Positions 1 to 14,989 are shown, numbered from the stretch's first letter. The stretch: DNA of 64,000 nucleotides from Amblyornis subalaris (GCA_018881555.1 JACAXG010000050.1:310001-374000), one strand, 5' to 3'. A program made the numbers and translations. Notes: generated from the letters alone by a model not told the origin.

Positions 1-3000
1 GAGATCTGGGGTTTTAAAGCTCTTTTTTGAGCTATATGGAAAAATTGAACAGCTGGGTTAGAAATCTGTTTTTTCCCCGTTTTAGGTTGTTGAGGACTAA
101 GATTTGTATTCAGATTGATTTTCATTTACAATGGATCTACAAGTCAATAATGACACTGATAAAGTATGGTTTCAAAACAGCAGGATATTAAGAAGTCCCT
201 GTTAAAGAACAATTTGGATCCAAGAACCAGACTGTTCTTTTGAAAAGATAAGAGGGATTCAATGCAATTCAAAGACATCAAGTGAAGCAAAGCTTTTACA
301 ATTGTTATGCTTTTTATTACCACAGAATTCACTAGCAATGACTAACGGGTTTATCACTTTCTTTTTCTCATTTGGAAACAAACACATGAACTTGGTTGCA
401 GATGGAGAACTTTTATTTGTGCTGGCAGAGGAAAAGTTTTAAACTTTGTCATTGCAAAGTGCATGGTCCCATATAACAAGTTGTTCTAACCTTTGTGAAC
501 AAAACTCCTGCAAAAACTAAAGTTCAGTGAAATGCAACACCATAAATGCCTGAGTCACATCTGATTAAACCAGCCAATCAACATTAGTTCTGAGCACACT
601 GCTGGATCAGGCAGAGATGANCACAGACCTTGCTTGCTGCACAGTTACACATTTCAAATCCATTCAGCAGAAGTGAAATGCTTGATCTCAGGTTCCTGTG
701 AGCAGAGCCCATCTCCCTATATCCCAGACAGGACAGTCTGGCAGGCAAGTGGTTCTTCCCATCCCCCTTCAATTTCTCAGTCAGATGGCTGTGATTCTCA
801 CAGACAATAATCATGATATCTGAAGCTGGGGAAAGATCTTTCCTGTTTGATTTGAAAAAATATTTTTAATAGTTTATCTCCTATTTACCACTTATACAGG
901 GAAATTACAAAGAAGTTCACTAAGAGAGGACTTCAAAAGACCATGGAATTTTTTGGATATAGGATCAAATATTTGCATATTGCCTCGGTCACAAGTTTGT
1001 CGTTGGAGAAGGAGAGTTGAAGAGAATACGGTCAGCACATGGACACAGGCTCCCTTGAACATGCTGCTGACACAGTTGCACAAAGCCACTGCCCAGAAGT
1101 AACTGCTGTCCTCCCCTGCCCTGATAACTGATTTCAGCATTTTACATTTTATTGAGTTTGAACACATATTTTAAAAATACTGATAAAACCTTTACCTGTT
1201 TTTTTTTTTATAATGGTATGCAAGTAAATACGAACAAAAATGCAAACATTCATTATGTTCCACTGATCTTCAAAATATACAGATTTTTTTAAATTCAGTT
1301 AGAGAAATTTGACAAGGTTTTCCTACTCCTGTAGAAATGCAGCCTCTTTCTGTCTTTGTCGGTGTATGAACAGATTCTACATTCATCAGCCAACTGTGCA
1401 GCCTTCAGAATAAAACTCATAAATTTGGACTGCAGTGACACAGACCTCACTCATCTGTCTGGAGAAGCCAGGAAAATGAAGGCCTGAAAAGAGCATTGAA
1501 GAATAGTCATTTGTTATTTTCCTTGCTAGTAATCTCTTCTTATTTACCTGTGTTTTTTTCCCTTCTGTAGCTCAATTTTCTTAGGCCCTTTCAATAAGGG
1601 CTGATACATGTTATTCTGAAGCTTTCTTTTACAATCTCATTTAGTTTTGTGGTTACAAAAAAAATCAAAAGACCCACAGGTCTTTTTTTGTATAAAGATT
1701 TATCTTTGTTTGTTTAAAGATTTATCTTTGATTATCAGAAAATGCAAATTAATTTACACGGGTTCACCATGTTACTAAATCTATTCCAGTACTTTATTCG
1801 GAAGTACTCCTATTTTGCTTCCTGCAGACTTTATGTTGATGCCACAACAGAAATTTACAAAGACACATAATGAGACTAAATGGCAAAAGGAATTTTATAG
1901 GGTTCTCTAGGCAAAATAATTATTGAGATATTGAATAGTGAAGAAAGTGATTAATTCTTAGAGGATATTCACATTTTCCACGCATGATTTCCTGTGGGAA
2001 GACTTTGTTTGCACACTTTGTTTGGGTTTGAAAAAAAAATCAATTTAATAAATATTGTCTCTACTTTTCCTGTTTTGCTTTTTTTCTTTTTAATCTTTTC
2101 TTTCTCTTCTTACAATGTTTGCTGCTGTGTACTACAGTACTGCAGGGGTAGTCTTTGCTTTGTCTTTTATTTTCCCACACTTACTCTTCCTACTTACTAC
2201 TACTAGTTCTTCAGCTGTAGAAAAGTTGCAAAACACTACAGAGAATGAAAGGATGTACGGGAAAAGAACTTCTTTTTCATCACTTTTTATATTTGTACCA
2301 TGTTCATAAAATCCATTTATGCATAAACCACTTGATAAAATTGTCTCTTCCTCTTCTGCAATAGACTAATACAGGTACAAAATGCCTTAAAAACCGTTTT
2401 AAACAATCGTTAAAGAAATTGATATTCCTCATCTCAGGTTGTGACAACATGTGATTTTTAATACGATAGAAGTTGCATTCAGTCCTAGCATCTGATTTGT
2501 AGCTACCTATAATATGCAGGTATTGCATTAATTACAAGAATGCACAGATACAAGAAAACACAGCTTCTCTATATTGTGATGAAGTTCAAGTTTAGACAGG
2601 CAAAAAGGTAATGTGATAGCTCTCTTTATTGTGTAATAATGGCACAGACAGTTTTTCCTTTTGTGTCTAGTGGTAACCTAATTTCATGGTCTGCTGTGTA
2701 ACTAGACTCTACGGACTACTAGAACGTATGTGAGAGATTAAATTATTGATGTCAGCATGTTCCTCATACAGATGTTTACAGAGAAAGAATTACTTGAGAA
2801 AACAATTATTGCCTTCTAAAACCATGAAGGCAAATTCAGTCTCCAAGGCATAACTTTGGAAACACAATAATCCTGAAGTTACATCAGAACTACATAACCT
2901 AATTTTTTGTCTGGCTTGAAAGAAATGTACTTGGAGAAGTTCTATGCAGGATAAGAGCTAAAACACACTAGATTCCTTCTGTAGTATTTTGGGCATTACT

Positions 3001-5600
3001 GAGAAATACTGCTTCCAATATTCCCCACCTCCTCCCACACTGATTTGCTATATTTTAAAAACAAGTCTAAGTTCTACTGCCTTTTTACTGCCTGCTGCCA
3101 ACAGGGGATGCAATAAACCCCAGAGCAAAATTTACCCTCTTCTGTACATCTTGTTTTGTACACATAGAGACTGGCAAAACCTGCATCTCTACCCACATAA
3201 AAAAATCTTTCTATAGAAAACTCAAAAGGCCACGGACAAAAATAAAGGTATGCTGCTGAAAGACTTTTATTCAGCTGAAACCTGGGGGCTTTTTAGGATT
3301 CTTTGGGGTTTTTTTGCCAGGTCATGATAAAGTTAGTTCAGGAAGTTATTGCTGAAGGGAGGTGAGAATGTTGTCATTAGCTACCATTTAGCAGGTAGGC
3401 TGCAGATAAAGTGTATTTTTTGGCTTCCTACTTCCAAGTCCAGGGTAAGAGTTTCTGTAATCCACATTGCAAATTTTTAGCAATGTTTGATACATCGTCA
3501 AGTGCTTGAAATAAGATCATCCCAGTTAACTAAGAAGTTGATTTCAGTAACTGGAATAAATGTTTGCTAAAAAAATTTGAATTAATATTTACCTGGTGGC
3601 AGGTATTTGTGGTGTTTGCTAAGAAGGTAGGGAGCTTACTGTCTCATTAAGTTTGTACGTAAGAAGATCTTTACTACGATTGTGTAAGCTTTGAGTTTCT
3701 AACTGAAATGTGAGGTCTTGGTAGTATAGATCTTTGTCTGAAGAATAGGTCAAAAGATAAACTTCAGTTTCATATGCTAGAAATACCCCACCTTTCAGTT
3801 TATTGTGGAAGATGGGCAATTGGGCGATTGCTGGCTTGCCAGTTTTGACACCAAGGTTTCTGAAATCTGGGGTCCATAAGTCTTTGTTTCTAGGTAGGAC
3901 TAAGCTGCATCTGGAGTTGTATTTGAATAGAATTTGTATTTGAATTAGAATAAGAGTCTTGAATATGAAGCAGCTCTAGGGATCCACCTCCCATAATCTT
4001 TGAACTGCAAAAGCAAAAATAAATTAGCCGGCAATGGACCATGACAGAAAATCTGGACAAATATCAGATGAGCTGGACCCCACCCACTGATTTTTCCCGT
4101 TGTGAAAACTGCCATCATTAGAGAAATGAAGAGACCATTACAAAAGTAGGCTGGTAGATGTAAAAGACAAATTTTATTGTGCTTAACAAGAAACAAAGAA
4201 TAATAAAATTACCTATTTTGTTACATGCATAGGGAAGAGTGTTGGACTTTGAGGTGGGAACAATCCTGCACTGTTTTATAATGTTTAACATCTGATGAAC
4301 TGAGATTCAAAACCAGCTGGTTAGTTGAAGAGATTTTATAGACATTAACTCTCATAATACCATGATATCAGTTGATGTTATCAATAACTATGAATTCCAA
4401 GATTAGTGTACAGAACAATGAAAATGTAATATCCCATCCAGTCATTATGGAAATACTGTATTGCATATGAAATGAAATGAGGATAATCACATCTTGACAC
4501 TGCTTAATTGCACCGCAACACATTTATAAATCTACATGCTATATATTTCTACTTAGTTTCTTTTTTTTTTCCCCTTAAGTGTATATCTAACTCTGATTGA
4601 AGGTTAAAGAAGCTCCAGTACCTATATGCTGCATTTGGCATTTGTTTCCTGACCCTGTCATGGCTTTTGCAGAGCCTAACTTGCATGAAACAAACATGAG
4701 AGAAGGAACCTTTCACAGATAAGCCATTTTTACCTTTTTTCACTATCATGATATCCTTGAAACAAAAACCCAACAAACTATTCTTTTTCCTTTCTCTGTT
4801 ATTCTGAAGTAATGGTTCAAATTCCACCTAGAGGCATTGAATTAATGTAGTCTAAATATCAGGTATGTTTTGTTTTTCTCTTTAACACTCTGAGTGTACA
4901 GTAAGCTTCTCCTACCTCATGGAATAATTGAGCACCATGAAGTGTGTTGTTTTGTGGATTTCCATACGCCATCCTAAAAATTGATATATCCTGCAATTAC
5001 CGTGTGAATATAGTATGGTATCTTCTGTAAGTGAGGGATTTGTTACAATGCCTTTGGAGAGATTTTCTCCATTGCTGTTAGGATCTCCAAACCGGCTGAC
5101 TTTTCGCTCTAGAAATGACTGCCTCACTGCTGCGTGAGAAAGGTTTCCCTACACCCAAGGAACCAGACTGCTGAACTGTCCAGATGCCTGGAGATAAAAC
5201 TTGCTGTAAAAAAATTTTTTGATTATCACAACATTTACCACATTTTAAATGATACTAATGATTTAAAATCTGGACATATTATGAACCTGCAGTACAACAT
5301 ATTACAAAACTGCCAATTTTAAAACATAAAGAACAGTTTTCTGATAGGGTAAATCTAATATCCTACTTTCTCCAGACAAATCTCACCTTTTTATGAAGAA
5401 AATCTATGTAAAAAGTGATGTCAAATACTGTCAAATATAAGCTCTGGTAAAATGCAGGGGACAGAATCACTTACTACACTTATGTTGTAATTTGAGCTGA
5501 TCAGAGATGGCCTGGTAGAAAACTTTTCATCTAAAATAATACAAAAATTTCTGCAAGCATGCCTGCATTTTATGTATGCGTGTGTCTCTACACACATGTA
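1..5600. other. Non-coding single-copy stretch
   Basis: No gene is supported here. Open frames are all under 95 codons, carry no recognisable domain and are AT-biased in composition. There are short homopolymer runs (T runs near 1200 and 4560, A run near 2030) but no interspersed repeat that I can identify. It is most likely intergenic or intronic DNA. Confidence 0.7.
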
Positions 5601-5730
5601 CCAAAGAAGTGTCCAAAGAAGGGCTATGAAGCTGGTGAAGGGTCTGGAGCACAAATCTTATAAGTAGTGGGTGGGAGTGCTGGAGTTGTTTAATCTGAGA
5701 AAAGGAGGCTCAGGCTAGACCTAGAGAACT
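5601..5730 (+). repeat. CR1 LINE fragment, plus strand
   Basis: About 130 bases match the end of the CR1 ORF2 reverse transcriptase reading frame. Translation from about 5613 gives RRAMKLVKGLEHKSYK followed by a stop, which corresponds to the conserved CR1 segment usually reading like RRITKLIRGLEHLSYEE. The following bases still resemble the next CR1 block (leucine-rich segment, then 'ctgagaaaaggaggct'), but frame is lost. Both ends are truncated, and neither the 3' UTR nor the terminal octamer repeat is seen. This is a dead, short copy with no coding function. Confidence 0.65.
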
Positions 5731-8700
5731 TAGCTCATCTGTCATGAAATTATTTGTTCCATTAATTAGATAGAAACCCTCAGGGTTGTTTTGGCAGAAG
5801 TTTTCTCTCTCTCTTACTTGCTTTTATTGAGGATTATTTTCTTCATATCAATAAGCTAAATATTCTTTGGTCTGAATGAAGAAAGTGTGATTTGCTCTGT
5901 TACCTAGAAGTTACATCACTTACCAGTAATACAGGAAGTCCTTGCTCTGGTTAATGCACATGTGCCAAACTCGTTTCGAACAAAAAGTGGGACTTGCAAT
6001 CCTCAAAAATCATAGTACATCTTAATGCAGGCACTGGGAAATCCACTGCTGGTTTGACACCATATTGCTTTCCAATCCTCAGAACAAGCCTTTGGGCAAA
6101 GGAAAAAGCGTGCTATAAACGTCACCTTGGTGGGTCTGCTGAGAACCACGGTACTCTGCGCTCCACTTACTGAATGCTGCCTTTCACTTCGACTATTAGT
6201 TTATCACCTGCCTCCAGCACCTTCTGCAATGAAACAGGGAGGTTTTTTCAGTGGGAAAAAAATGAGGAATTAGACCAGTGCAGTGCATGCAGCAATGAAC
6301 TAACAAGAAGGTTTATTTCAAATTAAATAAGACATCCAAACAGAATTTACTTCTTTCCTTGAATTTAAACAAAGAAATCAAAATAGAAGGCATTCCAAAA
6401 CATTCAGATTTCACATTTTCAGATAATCAGATTTGCATTCAAATCATGACCATGACTTTGGAACTATGTGCTTAATATTTTGTTTTGATTTTGATTCTCT
6501 AGATTTCAAAATGGAAGTCTTGCATCTGAAAATGTGGACTTGGAAAAGAAAGCAAAAGATGTAGGAAAGTTAAGACGTATAAACAGGCAAGTCGTTCCAC
6601 CAAGTTGGACTTCTTGTAAACCATTGCCAGTTTTATGGTAAAGTTATCAGACTTCATAAATTGCGTAGATTCTAAGTGACAGAATCCTGAGGTCAAACAA
6701 AACAAAAATCCTACAGACTTATCACAAACAGTCGTATTTAGAGAACTGACCTGAGGATTTGTTTAATATTTTCTTACTGGACTGAACGAGGCTCAAATTA
6801 AAGGAGTTGGGGGGAAAAAATGCTGAAACAATATAAAAATTAAATATTACTCACAGCTTTCACAAATAAAACATTTAAATTTTATACAGACTTTTCTTCT
6901 AAGATGAGGTACAGTGAACCATTCTTGGTTTGCAGAACTCAGGTGGGCGTATCACTTAACAGGTATCAGTATGTTACAGCACCTTTGCAAATATTTCCTT
7001 CTAATCTTTTGTTTTTCTAATACTGAGATGGAGCTTAAATCTCATAGGCTATGTTTCTTCTGACATAGAGTGACAACACAAAACTGATAAGTGAGAGATG
7101 AGTGAACAGCTGCTTGTGTGTAAATGAATCCTTATGCAATACCTTCTGATAGCAAGGTAAAAAAGGTTGTGATGCAAAAGTATAGGTGGGAAGGCAGATG
7201 TGTCGCAAAAACCTTCCTCCGAAGGAACACGTATTACAGATTCAGCAAGGTCAAAAATCAAGAAGTTGTTGGCTTTTTTCTTGAGCAAATTGTAATTTCT
7301 AGATTTCAGAGTCTGATCAAACATGCAAACTGAGAAAATAGCCTTTGCAATCCCCTTTGCTCTTTTGGAAAAAGAGCTCAGAGCACTGAAATAATGATGT
7401 GCTAGGCAACAGAAGTGGTATTTTCTCAACCACTACATCGTGCGGGCTGCAATTTTCAGCCTGCTCAGGGACTCTTGATCATGCAAACTAAATTGAACTA
7501 TTGCATGAGCGATTTAAAAGATGCTTTTATCCAGGGCTGAGTACTCTGGCTGAAATGCCCTAAATCAGGCCATTTTCCTGGCACTATCCTGTCTACCTTC
7601 AAAACCCTCCATGGCTATTTGCATTTCCAAGTAAAAAAGGGATTACACTGGAAAGGGTCTGGAGCAAACGATGGAAACAAAAGAGATTCTGCACTATTTT
7701 AAAATTACCAGAACACTTATCTGAAATTAGGTATCCCTCCCTGGTCAATAGTGTGGAATATACCAAGTGCTACCAGGGGATGTCTGAAGGCACAGTGGCT
7801 AACCCAATGAACCAAGAGACTCCTCTTACATCCCAAATGGGTGCCAAAATCCATCAAGATAATCTTACCTATAACAATTTTCTTTCATAAGAGTTTCCAT
7901 TCACCATATACGATACAGATGGGGAAAAAAAAGGAAAAAACCAACCACAAAAAACGAAGCATAACCCACATTTGTCAATCCCCTGGATTTGGACATAAAG
8001 AAACTAAAGCGAGAGCTGGATGTTTGTGGTCTTGTACCTTTGTACCTTTATTGGCTTTGTTTTTATTTATTAATTCTGTGCTGGTTTCACCAATGCTACT
8101 GTTCTTAAAAGACGTTTGCATCCATGTCCTGCCAACACAACATCCCAACCTGGGAGGACACTTCTTTGATGTGTGAGCAAAACAACAGCAACCAAATGAT
8201 GTCACCTATGCAGCAGACTACCTATTTAACTGGTCAGAGACCACCACCTATAGAAAAAAAATGTCACTGAATAGCAGAGATTCATATTTATTAAAGGTCA
8301 GACGAAAATATGTCAGAAACAACTGGAGTACTTAAAAAACCCTGATCTACACAGAGTCTCCTAAGAAGATTAAACTCAAACTTCTTGCAACATTTTTGTG
8401 CAAATAATTAATATTGGTAATATTTCAGAGTATGGACTGCTATGGCCCATTAATATTTTGACTATGCAACAATAAGGAGTAAACTAAAACTGTTTATCCC
8501 TATAAAGGAGAAATAAGGAGGAAATGAATCCACCTGAGGATGTATACTGCACTGATTCATGTTAATGAGACTGCTGTATATCCCACCAATGTGTAGAACA
8601 AGAGAATGATTCTCAGCCTAGTACTAATTTTAATTTCCCCTCAATTCCATTGATGTACTGAAACATTAGTTTGTAGAGTTCCGGACAGAAACATTGTATT

Positions 8701-10804
8701 ACCACGGCAAAAGATTTTCATCCTACAAAGTTAGCCTCACTCCTATAAAACAGCTTGTTGATAGGTGAGCTGCTTCAAACATCTTTGTAAGTTTGCCTTT
8801 TGCTCAGTTGAAGGCAATGGCATGCTAAATCAAGAGTTCATGACACTTGTGCTCCAGCCTGCCTACAAACCATCCCTGTCATTCTGTCCAATAATTTATA
8901 CACATATGTATTTGGTGCATTTTGTACTTCAGAATCAAATCCTACATATCTAAAGAGCTGAAATCAGACATTTGATTTACCGCATAATTTGGTACTAGAT
9001 TTACCTTTTCAGTCCCACATACCTTCCCAGAAGATGTGATTATTTTTTTTTAGTCGAAAACAGTTCCCAAGCTTAAGCCACAGCCAGCACGTGGAGATTC
9101 TGTGACAGGTGGTAAACAATCAGGAGAGGCGAATTAACAGGTCCTGCCCATAGCAAATCTGTATTTCTGAAAAATGTTTTATGTTTTAACTACACCTCTT
9201 GGTATGAGGGAGAATTGAGAGATAAAAACAAACCAAAACACAATCAATCACCTTTAGCAAGCTAATTAAAGGAACTGTAGCTCATACACCGATGTGTTCT
9301 TGATGCATAAATAAAGTCCTAAGCAGACAATTTTTTCCTGCATATTAAAATAAGTTTCTAAGGAATCTGAGGGATACAGCTGTGGAAATTAAACATGCTG
9401 TAAAGTAACACATTGTGGAGAATGTCATGTGCTTGCAGCAAAGGGTAAACACAGTAACATTTATGTGGCCAGAGCACCAATTTATGCCTAAATTCAGCAG
9501 AGAACTCTATGCAAATCTAAAACTTCGGGTGTTGCTAAGTCTGTAAGTCATAGAAAATAGTAATTTTTTTCCCTGCTGCTGCTTAGAGTGTAGTTTGCTT
9601 CAGCATATTTGCATTCCCCTTGGATCTCCCAAGTTAGCCCCAAGGAAGCCTGGGTATCACGCCTTCAGCGATTTCCGGCTGAAAGAGGAGTGGGCTGCTC
9701 TTCTAACTTTGTTGCCATGGCACCTGGAAAATAATTGGCATGTTATCACAAACGGTGGCTTTCAGCAGCTGTGGCATGCAAGGATTATAGCCCTAGCAGA
9801 TATATCAGTTCCCCAACTGACATTTGCAAGGGGGCATCATGGTGCATGAGCAGTATTGAAATGTGGGCTCAGGGGTAAGAGAGAAGCCTCATATTTTCAT
9901 CCGGAGTGACAAAACTACTTCTGACACGGAAGAGGGCAAGGAGCTGGCTTTCAGACCACTTCTTTTTCCTGAAATAGGATACCTAGTGGTCACCACTGAT
10001 ATCTTCCACAGGTTCAGTTGCTCAAGTGAATAAAGAATCTATTAGTGGCCCTGGTTTTCGTAGGAAAATTTTGCTGTCTGTTCCACACTTGTTCTTGCAA
10101 CACTGTTTTGTGTGAAGTCAGTCTGCTTCAGCTTGATCGTCTGTATAGAAACTGTACCAAAAACTTCTCTACCAAGGAGCGACAATCTTGAAACAGTTAT
10201 TATTTTGACACAAGGTGGTTAATTATCCAAAACTCAGACATCGACATATAATTAATTTACACAGGCTTCTTGGAAAGGATAAATTTTAGTTTAACAAATT
10301 TTCACAGTGAAAAGTTATGAAAGAATAAGCTCCCTAGCTAAAGCCTGGATGAGACCATAGTGGAAAAAGATTATTGAACTCGTATGTCTATTTTATTCTC
10401 CAGACTCTGAGTTTAGGTTTTGGGGTGATTTTTTTTTTAATTGTAAATTCTTTGGAACTAGAATCATATTATGTGTGTGCATGTTCTGAAATTATTCTCC
10501 TAGGAGCTAAACCTGAATTTTAGTCTTGGCTAGATTTTCAGGAAAACCTATCAACCCAAATCTCTCTGTTAGAGAGTTCTGCTTCTGTCTTAGAAGAGCA
10601 ATCAAGACAGCAATAATTATATAGTCTGAAGCACATTACTGATGACACTTTAAAATGTAATTTCGTACCTTCCCACCTTTCTGTCCCACTTCTCAAGCTC
10701 TGAGAAGAGACTGCAGAATGGAAGGAAGCTGGGAAAGAATTAATCAACTCTCATCTGCTTCTATTGTGCTGTTTTAATGACAGGTTCACCTTCCATGTTC
10801 CTCC
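5731..10804. other. Non-coding single-copy stretch
   Basis: No gene or repeat can be supported. The longest frame (7049-7429, minus, 126 codons) has no domain and overlaps an open frame on the other strand. Two patches are slightly richer in GC and CpG than their surroundings (about 6100-6230 and 9600-9850). They could be conserved non-coding elements, but that cannot be judged without alignments. Confidence 0.65.
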
Positions 10805-10807
10805 NTG

Positions 10808-11375
10808 AAACAGAGCAAGAAAACAGAAGATCAAGTGAAATAAAGTAGTAGTGAAAGTGCAAAATAATTTAGAATAAAGTAGATCATGGACAACAGCTAG
10901 AATAGATTAAAAGGGGAATGGGGGAGGGAAGTGGACAGGTGGAAGTGGAGTGAAAACTGAAGCAGATAAATTTAATGTAGTCTGAGAAAGTGCAGCAAAT
11001 TTAAAGGTGCAGTAACTGAGATGGAAAAAGCAATCATTAAAAAGAAGACTGTTTTCTCAGAGTACATAAGCAGAGGAGAAAATAGTGTCTAAGAAGGTGT
11101 AGGAGAATTATTCAACAAACAAGGGCATGGGGGAGAGGACACAGGAGAAAAAAAATAACAGCAAAAAGATCAGGAATTAAGAATATGAAATTGGGAATTG
11201 AAGAATTGGAAAGCAAAACAAAAGATGCCAAAGAGCTGGAGACAGGAAAGAAGATAGTGTCAAGAAGCAAATGAGACTATAAGTAACAAACAAGAACACA
11301 TTTCATAAATCAAATAAAAATATGGAATAATTAAAAGATATAAGCACACATATAAAGAATAACCACAAAAGAGAT
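10808..11375 (+). other. Purine-skewed, A/G-rich block
   Basis: For roughly 560 bases the plus strand is strongly enriched in A and G, with many GAAA, GGAG and AAGAA words and few pyrimidine runs. There are G-rich knots near 10915-10935 (ggggaatgggggaggga) and 11130 (gggggagagg). No coding frame or repeat unit is visible. It may be a degenerate purine microsatellite or reflect strand-asymmetric mutation. No function can be assigned. Confidence 0.55.
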
Positions 11376-14300
11376 AGCATTGTGCCATGCGAGTATGACT
11401 TCAGTTTGCCCTAAGAACAGGTAGTATTTTTCCCACAGCTGGTCTGGAATTTGTTGATTAAAAGTATTAATATATTATACCAGTGAAAACAAATTTCACA
11501 GTGAAAAGCTGGGTATCCATAATAGAAACAGCCTTGATGTCTACATAGTCTGAGGACAGTGGTTCAGATAACCTGGCTTCTGTGCTTCATTATACTCCCT
11601 TACCTACCATGCTGATCTATGATGAGTGGTACCATGACCTGCAAGTGATTTGAGTGAAATCAATAAGACTGCTTGCTGAGCAAGGACAGGATTGTTGCTT
11701 TGCCTAGGGTCAACAGCAGAATTCCCATTACGTCCAGTGAATAATGATCAGGCAGTAAGATAATGGTTGTGAGAAAGAATGACAGAACTGCATACTATAC
11801 ATAATGAGTACATGCCCTGGGATGGGTGCACAGCAACACATTATGTTATATATAAATGTAAAATAATAACAGCTCTTAGGAATGTTTCTCCTTTCCACCA
11901 CTAAGTGCAGATGAAAACCACTACAGAACAATAGGATGTCAAATGAATGCCTTAATTTTCAAAAATATTGCACTGATAAACACTAGCCAGACATTGTATC
12001 CAAAAGGTATAATGTGGTCTTTAGCACATCCTATTTATAATCCAATGTTAGATAAATTATATTCACTTTGAAATTTATAACAAATTTTTAAGAAAATAAT
12101 ATATTACATAGTGAGTATATTATGGACAGATAGCAAATACAGGCTCCCTTTGTTTTAATACAGTGTAAATAAATATAATGGATCCTGAGGAACAGCAGCT
12201 GGAATGCATTTAATTATGCTTAGTTAATAGGCTTCTGCCACCTTGAAATTCTTTTTTCCATCAAATTAGCAAAACATTTAAAGATCTTTGTAATGTAAGC
12301 AATAATCCATTGACAAACATTTTATAAATTTGACCTTTCTGGACTTACAGTATCTTTTGTTTGATGTGGATAAAAAGGAAATAGTCTCTGACTTAAAGCC
12401 ATTTAAGAAAAAAAAATCAGGAAATTTTTGCAGAACTGGTTTCACTGCCCTGAACTGGGTGAGAATATTCATTTGATTAATCTGTAACTTTCTTTCCACT
12501 TCATGCCGTAAGTCAAATATTGAGAGAGGAAATAGATTGTTTCATTTTTAACTGAAACTCTCCTTTTATTATACTTATTTGTCAGTCTCTTAATATTTCA
12601 TAGGTTCATTTCTGAGCACAGAAACTCACTAAGGGCTTGAAGTTTTGATAGAAAATTATCAAATTGCATTTGTACATGAAAGATATAATATTAAATTTAA
12701 CTTTCAGAGTGCACCTCTAGGGGGAAAAATCCCTGTAGGTAACTCAAGAAACAAAGCAAGTAGAATCGTAATGGTGGAACCAGAGAGTTCAAATGATTAA
12801 ACAATCAAAGACTGCAAAGAGTAGATAAAGATGTGTCTAGAATTATGACAGCTGGAAGTTTTCTGACTATCCAAATGAATTGTCTTTTAGTACTCACAGT
12901 TTTAAATACTTAAACTTGTGGGTTTTGTTAGCATGACTAGAAAATTGCACATAAGGGAACATTTGGAATGATGAATCAAGGGGAGGAAAATGAGAAATAG
13001 TAACTACAAGATAAATACTATTATTGTACTACCCATTCCTGTCATAAAATGCCTCCTACTGAACTCCATGCTATTGGAAATCCACCCAAGCTCATGTTTG
13101 CTAACTGACAAAAAATATCACACGAAAATCCTGTTTCCAGATAGATCTTTCCAAAACGGGTCTTCTTCTATACCTATGAATAAACTTTTTTTTAAAGTTG
13201 TTTTGCTTGCAATGAGCCAACACACTATGGAGACATATTCATGAGTAAAAATAACTTCATATATCTTCATATATGGCTACAGTCACACAGAAAATAGCAA
13301 TCAGTCACAATAAATGCAATAAAAAAATAATGTCAGAAATGAATGTAGTGCTATGAATTTTGTCACACTGTCTGGGTTTGTGATTCAGTACGATTTCACA
13401 AATTGAATAAGATGGGGCCTAGTGTGATAAACTTGTGTGCTTACAGGCAGATTCATTTACCAGATCAATCATGTAGGTGCCTCATGAGCCAGGCCTGGAC
13501 TCCAGTCCTGCCACCCCGAAGCCACCAACCCTTGAACATACAGGGAGTGGGCTAGCTGCCTACAGAAGCTGATACACCGTCGTCTTCTCTGTCAACCAGC
13601 TACTGTCAGAAAAGCAAAAGCAAAAGCTTCCACTAAGACTTCACTGAATTCTGAATAAACGTTTCTATTTTTTTTTGAGAAGGGCTGTAAACAGAGTTGA
13701 GACTTCTTTTAGTTTAGCAGAAATATGCTGCTGTTGCACTGCCTGCAAGAGAGGGCAGTTGCAGGGGTGCGTTCTGGCCAACTGGGGCAACAGATCCCAA
13801 AAGCATTCCCACCATGACTGCCAGGGTTTAACTCATACTCTCTCTGCAGTATCCATGTGGGAAAAAACATGGAGTCCCCCTAAATTTTGCGGTATTGATC
13901 AGATAATTCATTCTCAAGGGCAAACTTGCCTGGGGTTAAGTACTAAGTGTGGTATCCCAATGCAGAATACATGCATGAACTCCCCCCGCCATATACTGCA
14001 TTAAATCAAAACAGATACCCTTTTGTCTGTTCAGAAAACCATTCTTCCATTTATCCACTGCCAGTTTGCCTCTGTATCTCAAAATTCTTCCAGCGTCATC
14101 AACTGAAAAAACACAGAGCTCTCATCTTATGCCTCTTCCCAAGAAAAGAGGCCATGTTTAATTTTATCGTCCATAAGAGAAATGGAAACAAGCATCTTGA
14201 GAACTGTCAGTCATCTTTTCAAATTTGGTATCTCTAATGATATATTTTCTATAAGGCTATCCCATTTTTTTTAGTTCTACAGTATCTCACACATGGTCCT

Positions 14301-14989
14301 CAAACTGTGTAAGTTCTGTAGACTATTGCTGTGTTATAAATAAAATATCCATGGGGGGGGGGGGGATAAAGAACAAAAGAAGTCCCAGTATTTATCAACA
14401 CCTCTTCCACAAGATCCTCAAATATACTGAAGTATATAAGTCTTGTTATAAACCCATTAAATCTAATGCAAAAACTAGAAAAGCAGCAAGGCAAATATGA
14501 AGGCAAAAAAGTCAGAGTATATTTAACACAAGCAGTCACTTAGGTTGATGCATTTGCGCTGTGTTGGCTTGGTGCCCACAGTGGGATGCCACAAAGGATA
14601 GAGAATGTTGAGGAGCATTTCTAACAAGCTGACTTTCCAAATGCATCTCCAGCTCTTCCCAGCTCATACAAGGCTCATACAAGGCTGCTACTAGAAAACC
14701 TGGTGTCCTTTGTGAGGAGGGCCATTCCTAATACTAACACCATATAGATATCAAAATATTTTCTGTTAGACATGTTTTACGTAATGAGAAGACTCACTTT
14801 AGAGGGAAAAAACATATTAGCAGCCAACTTCATGGATCAAACACAACCCCAAGTCTTTGTAGGGTATTTTAAAAATCACACCAAAAATGTTCAAATCTCA
14901 GTGTATATTTTAGGAGATTAAAGACAATTATGGGCTAAAAGTTAATTATCTTTTAAAGTAACACCAACTGGTCTCATTTAAAACAATGA
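11376..14989. other. Non-coding single-copy stretch
   Basis: Nothing recognisable as a gene. Open frames up to 109 codons (13675-14004, plus) lack domains and look like chance. The patch from about 13480 to 13830 is somewhat richer in GC than its surroundings. A G homopolymer near 14353 is listed separately. Confidence 0.65.
14353..14365 (+). repeat. Poly-G homopolymer, 13 bases
   Basis: Thirteen consecutive G bases stand in AT-rich surroundings, directly after 'atccat' and before 'ataaagaac'. Runs of G this long are rare in birds and are prone to slippage, so the exact length is uncertain and probably polymorphic. Confidence 0.9.
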
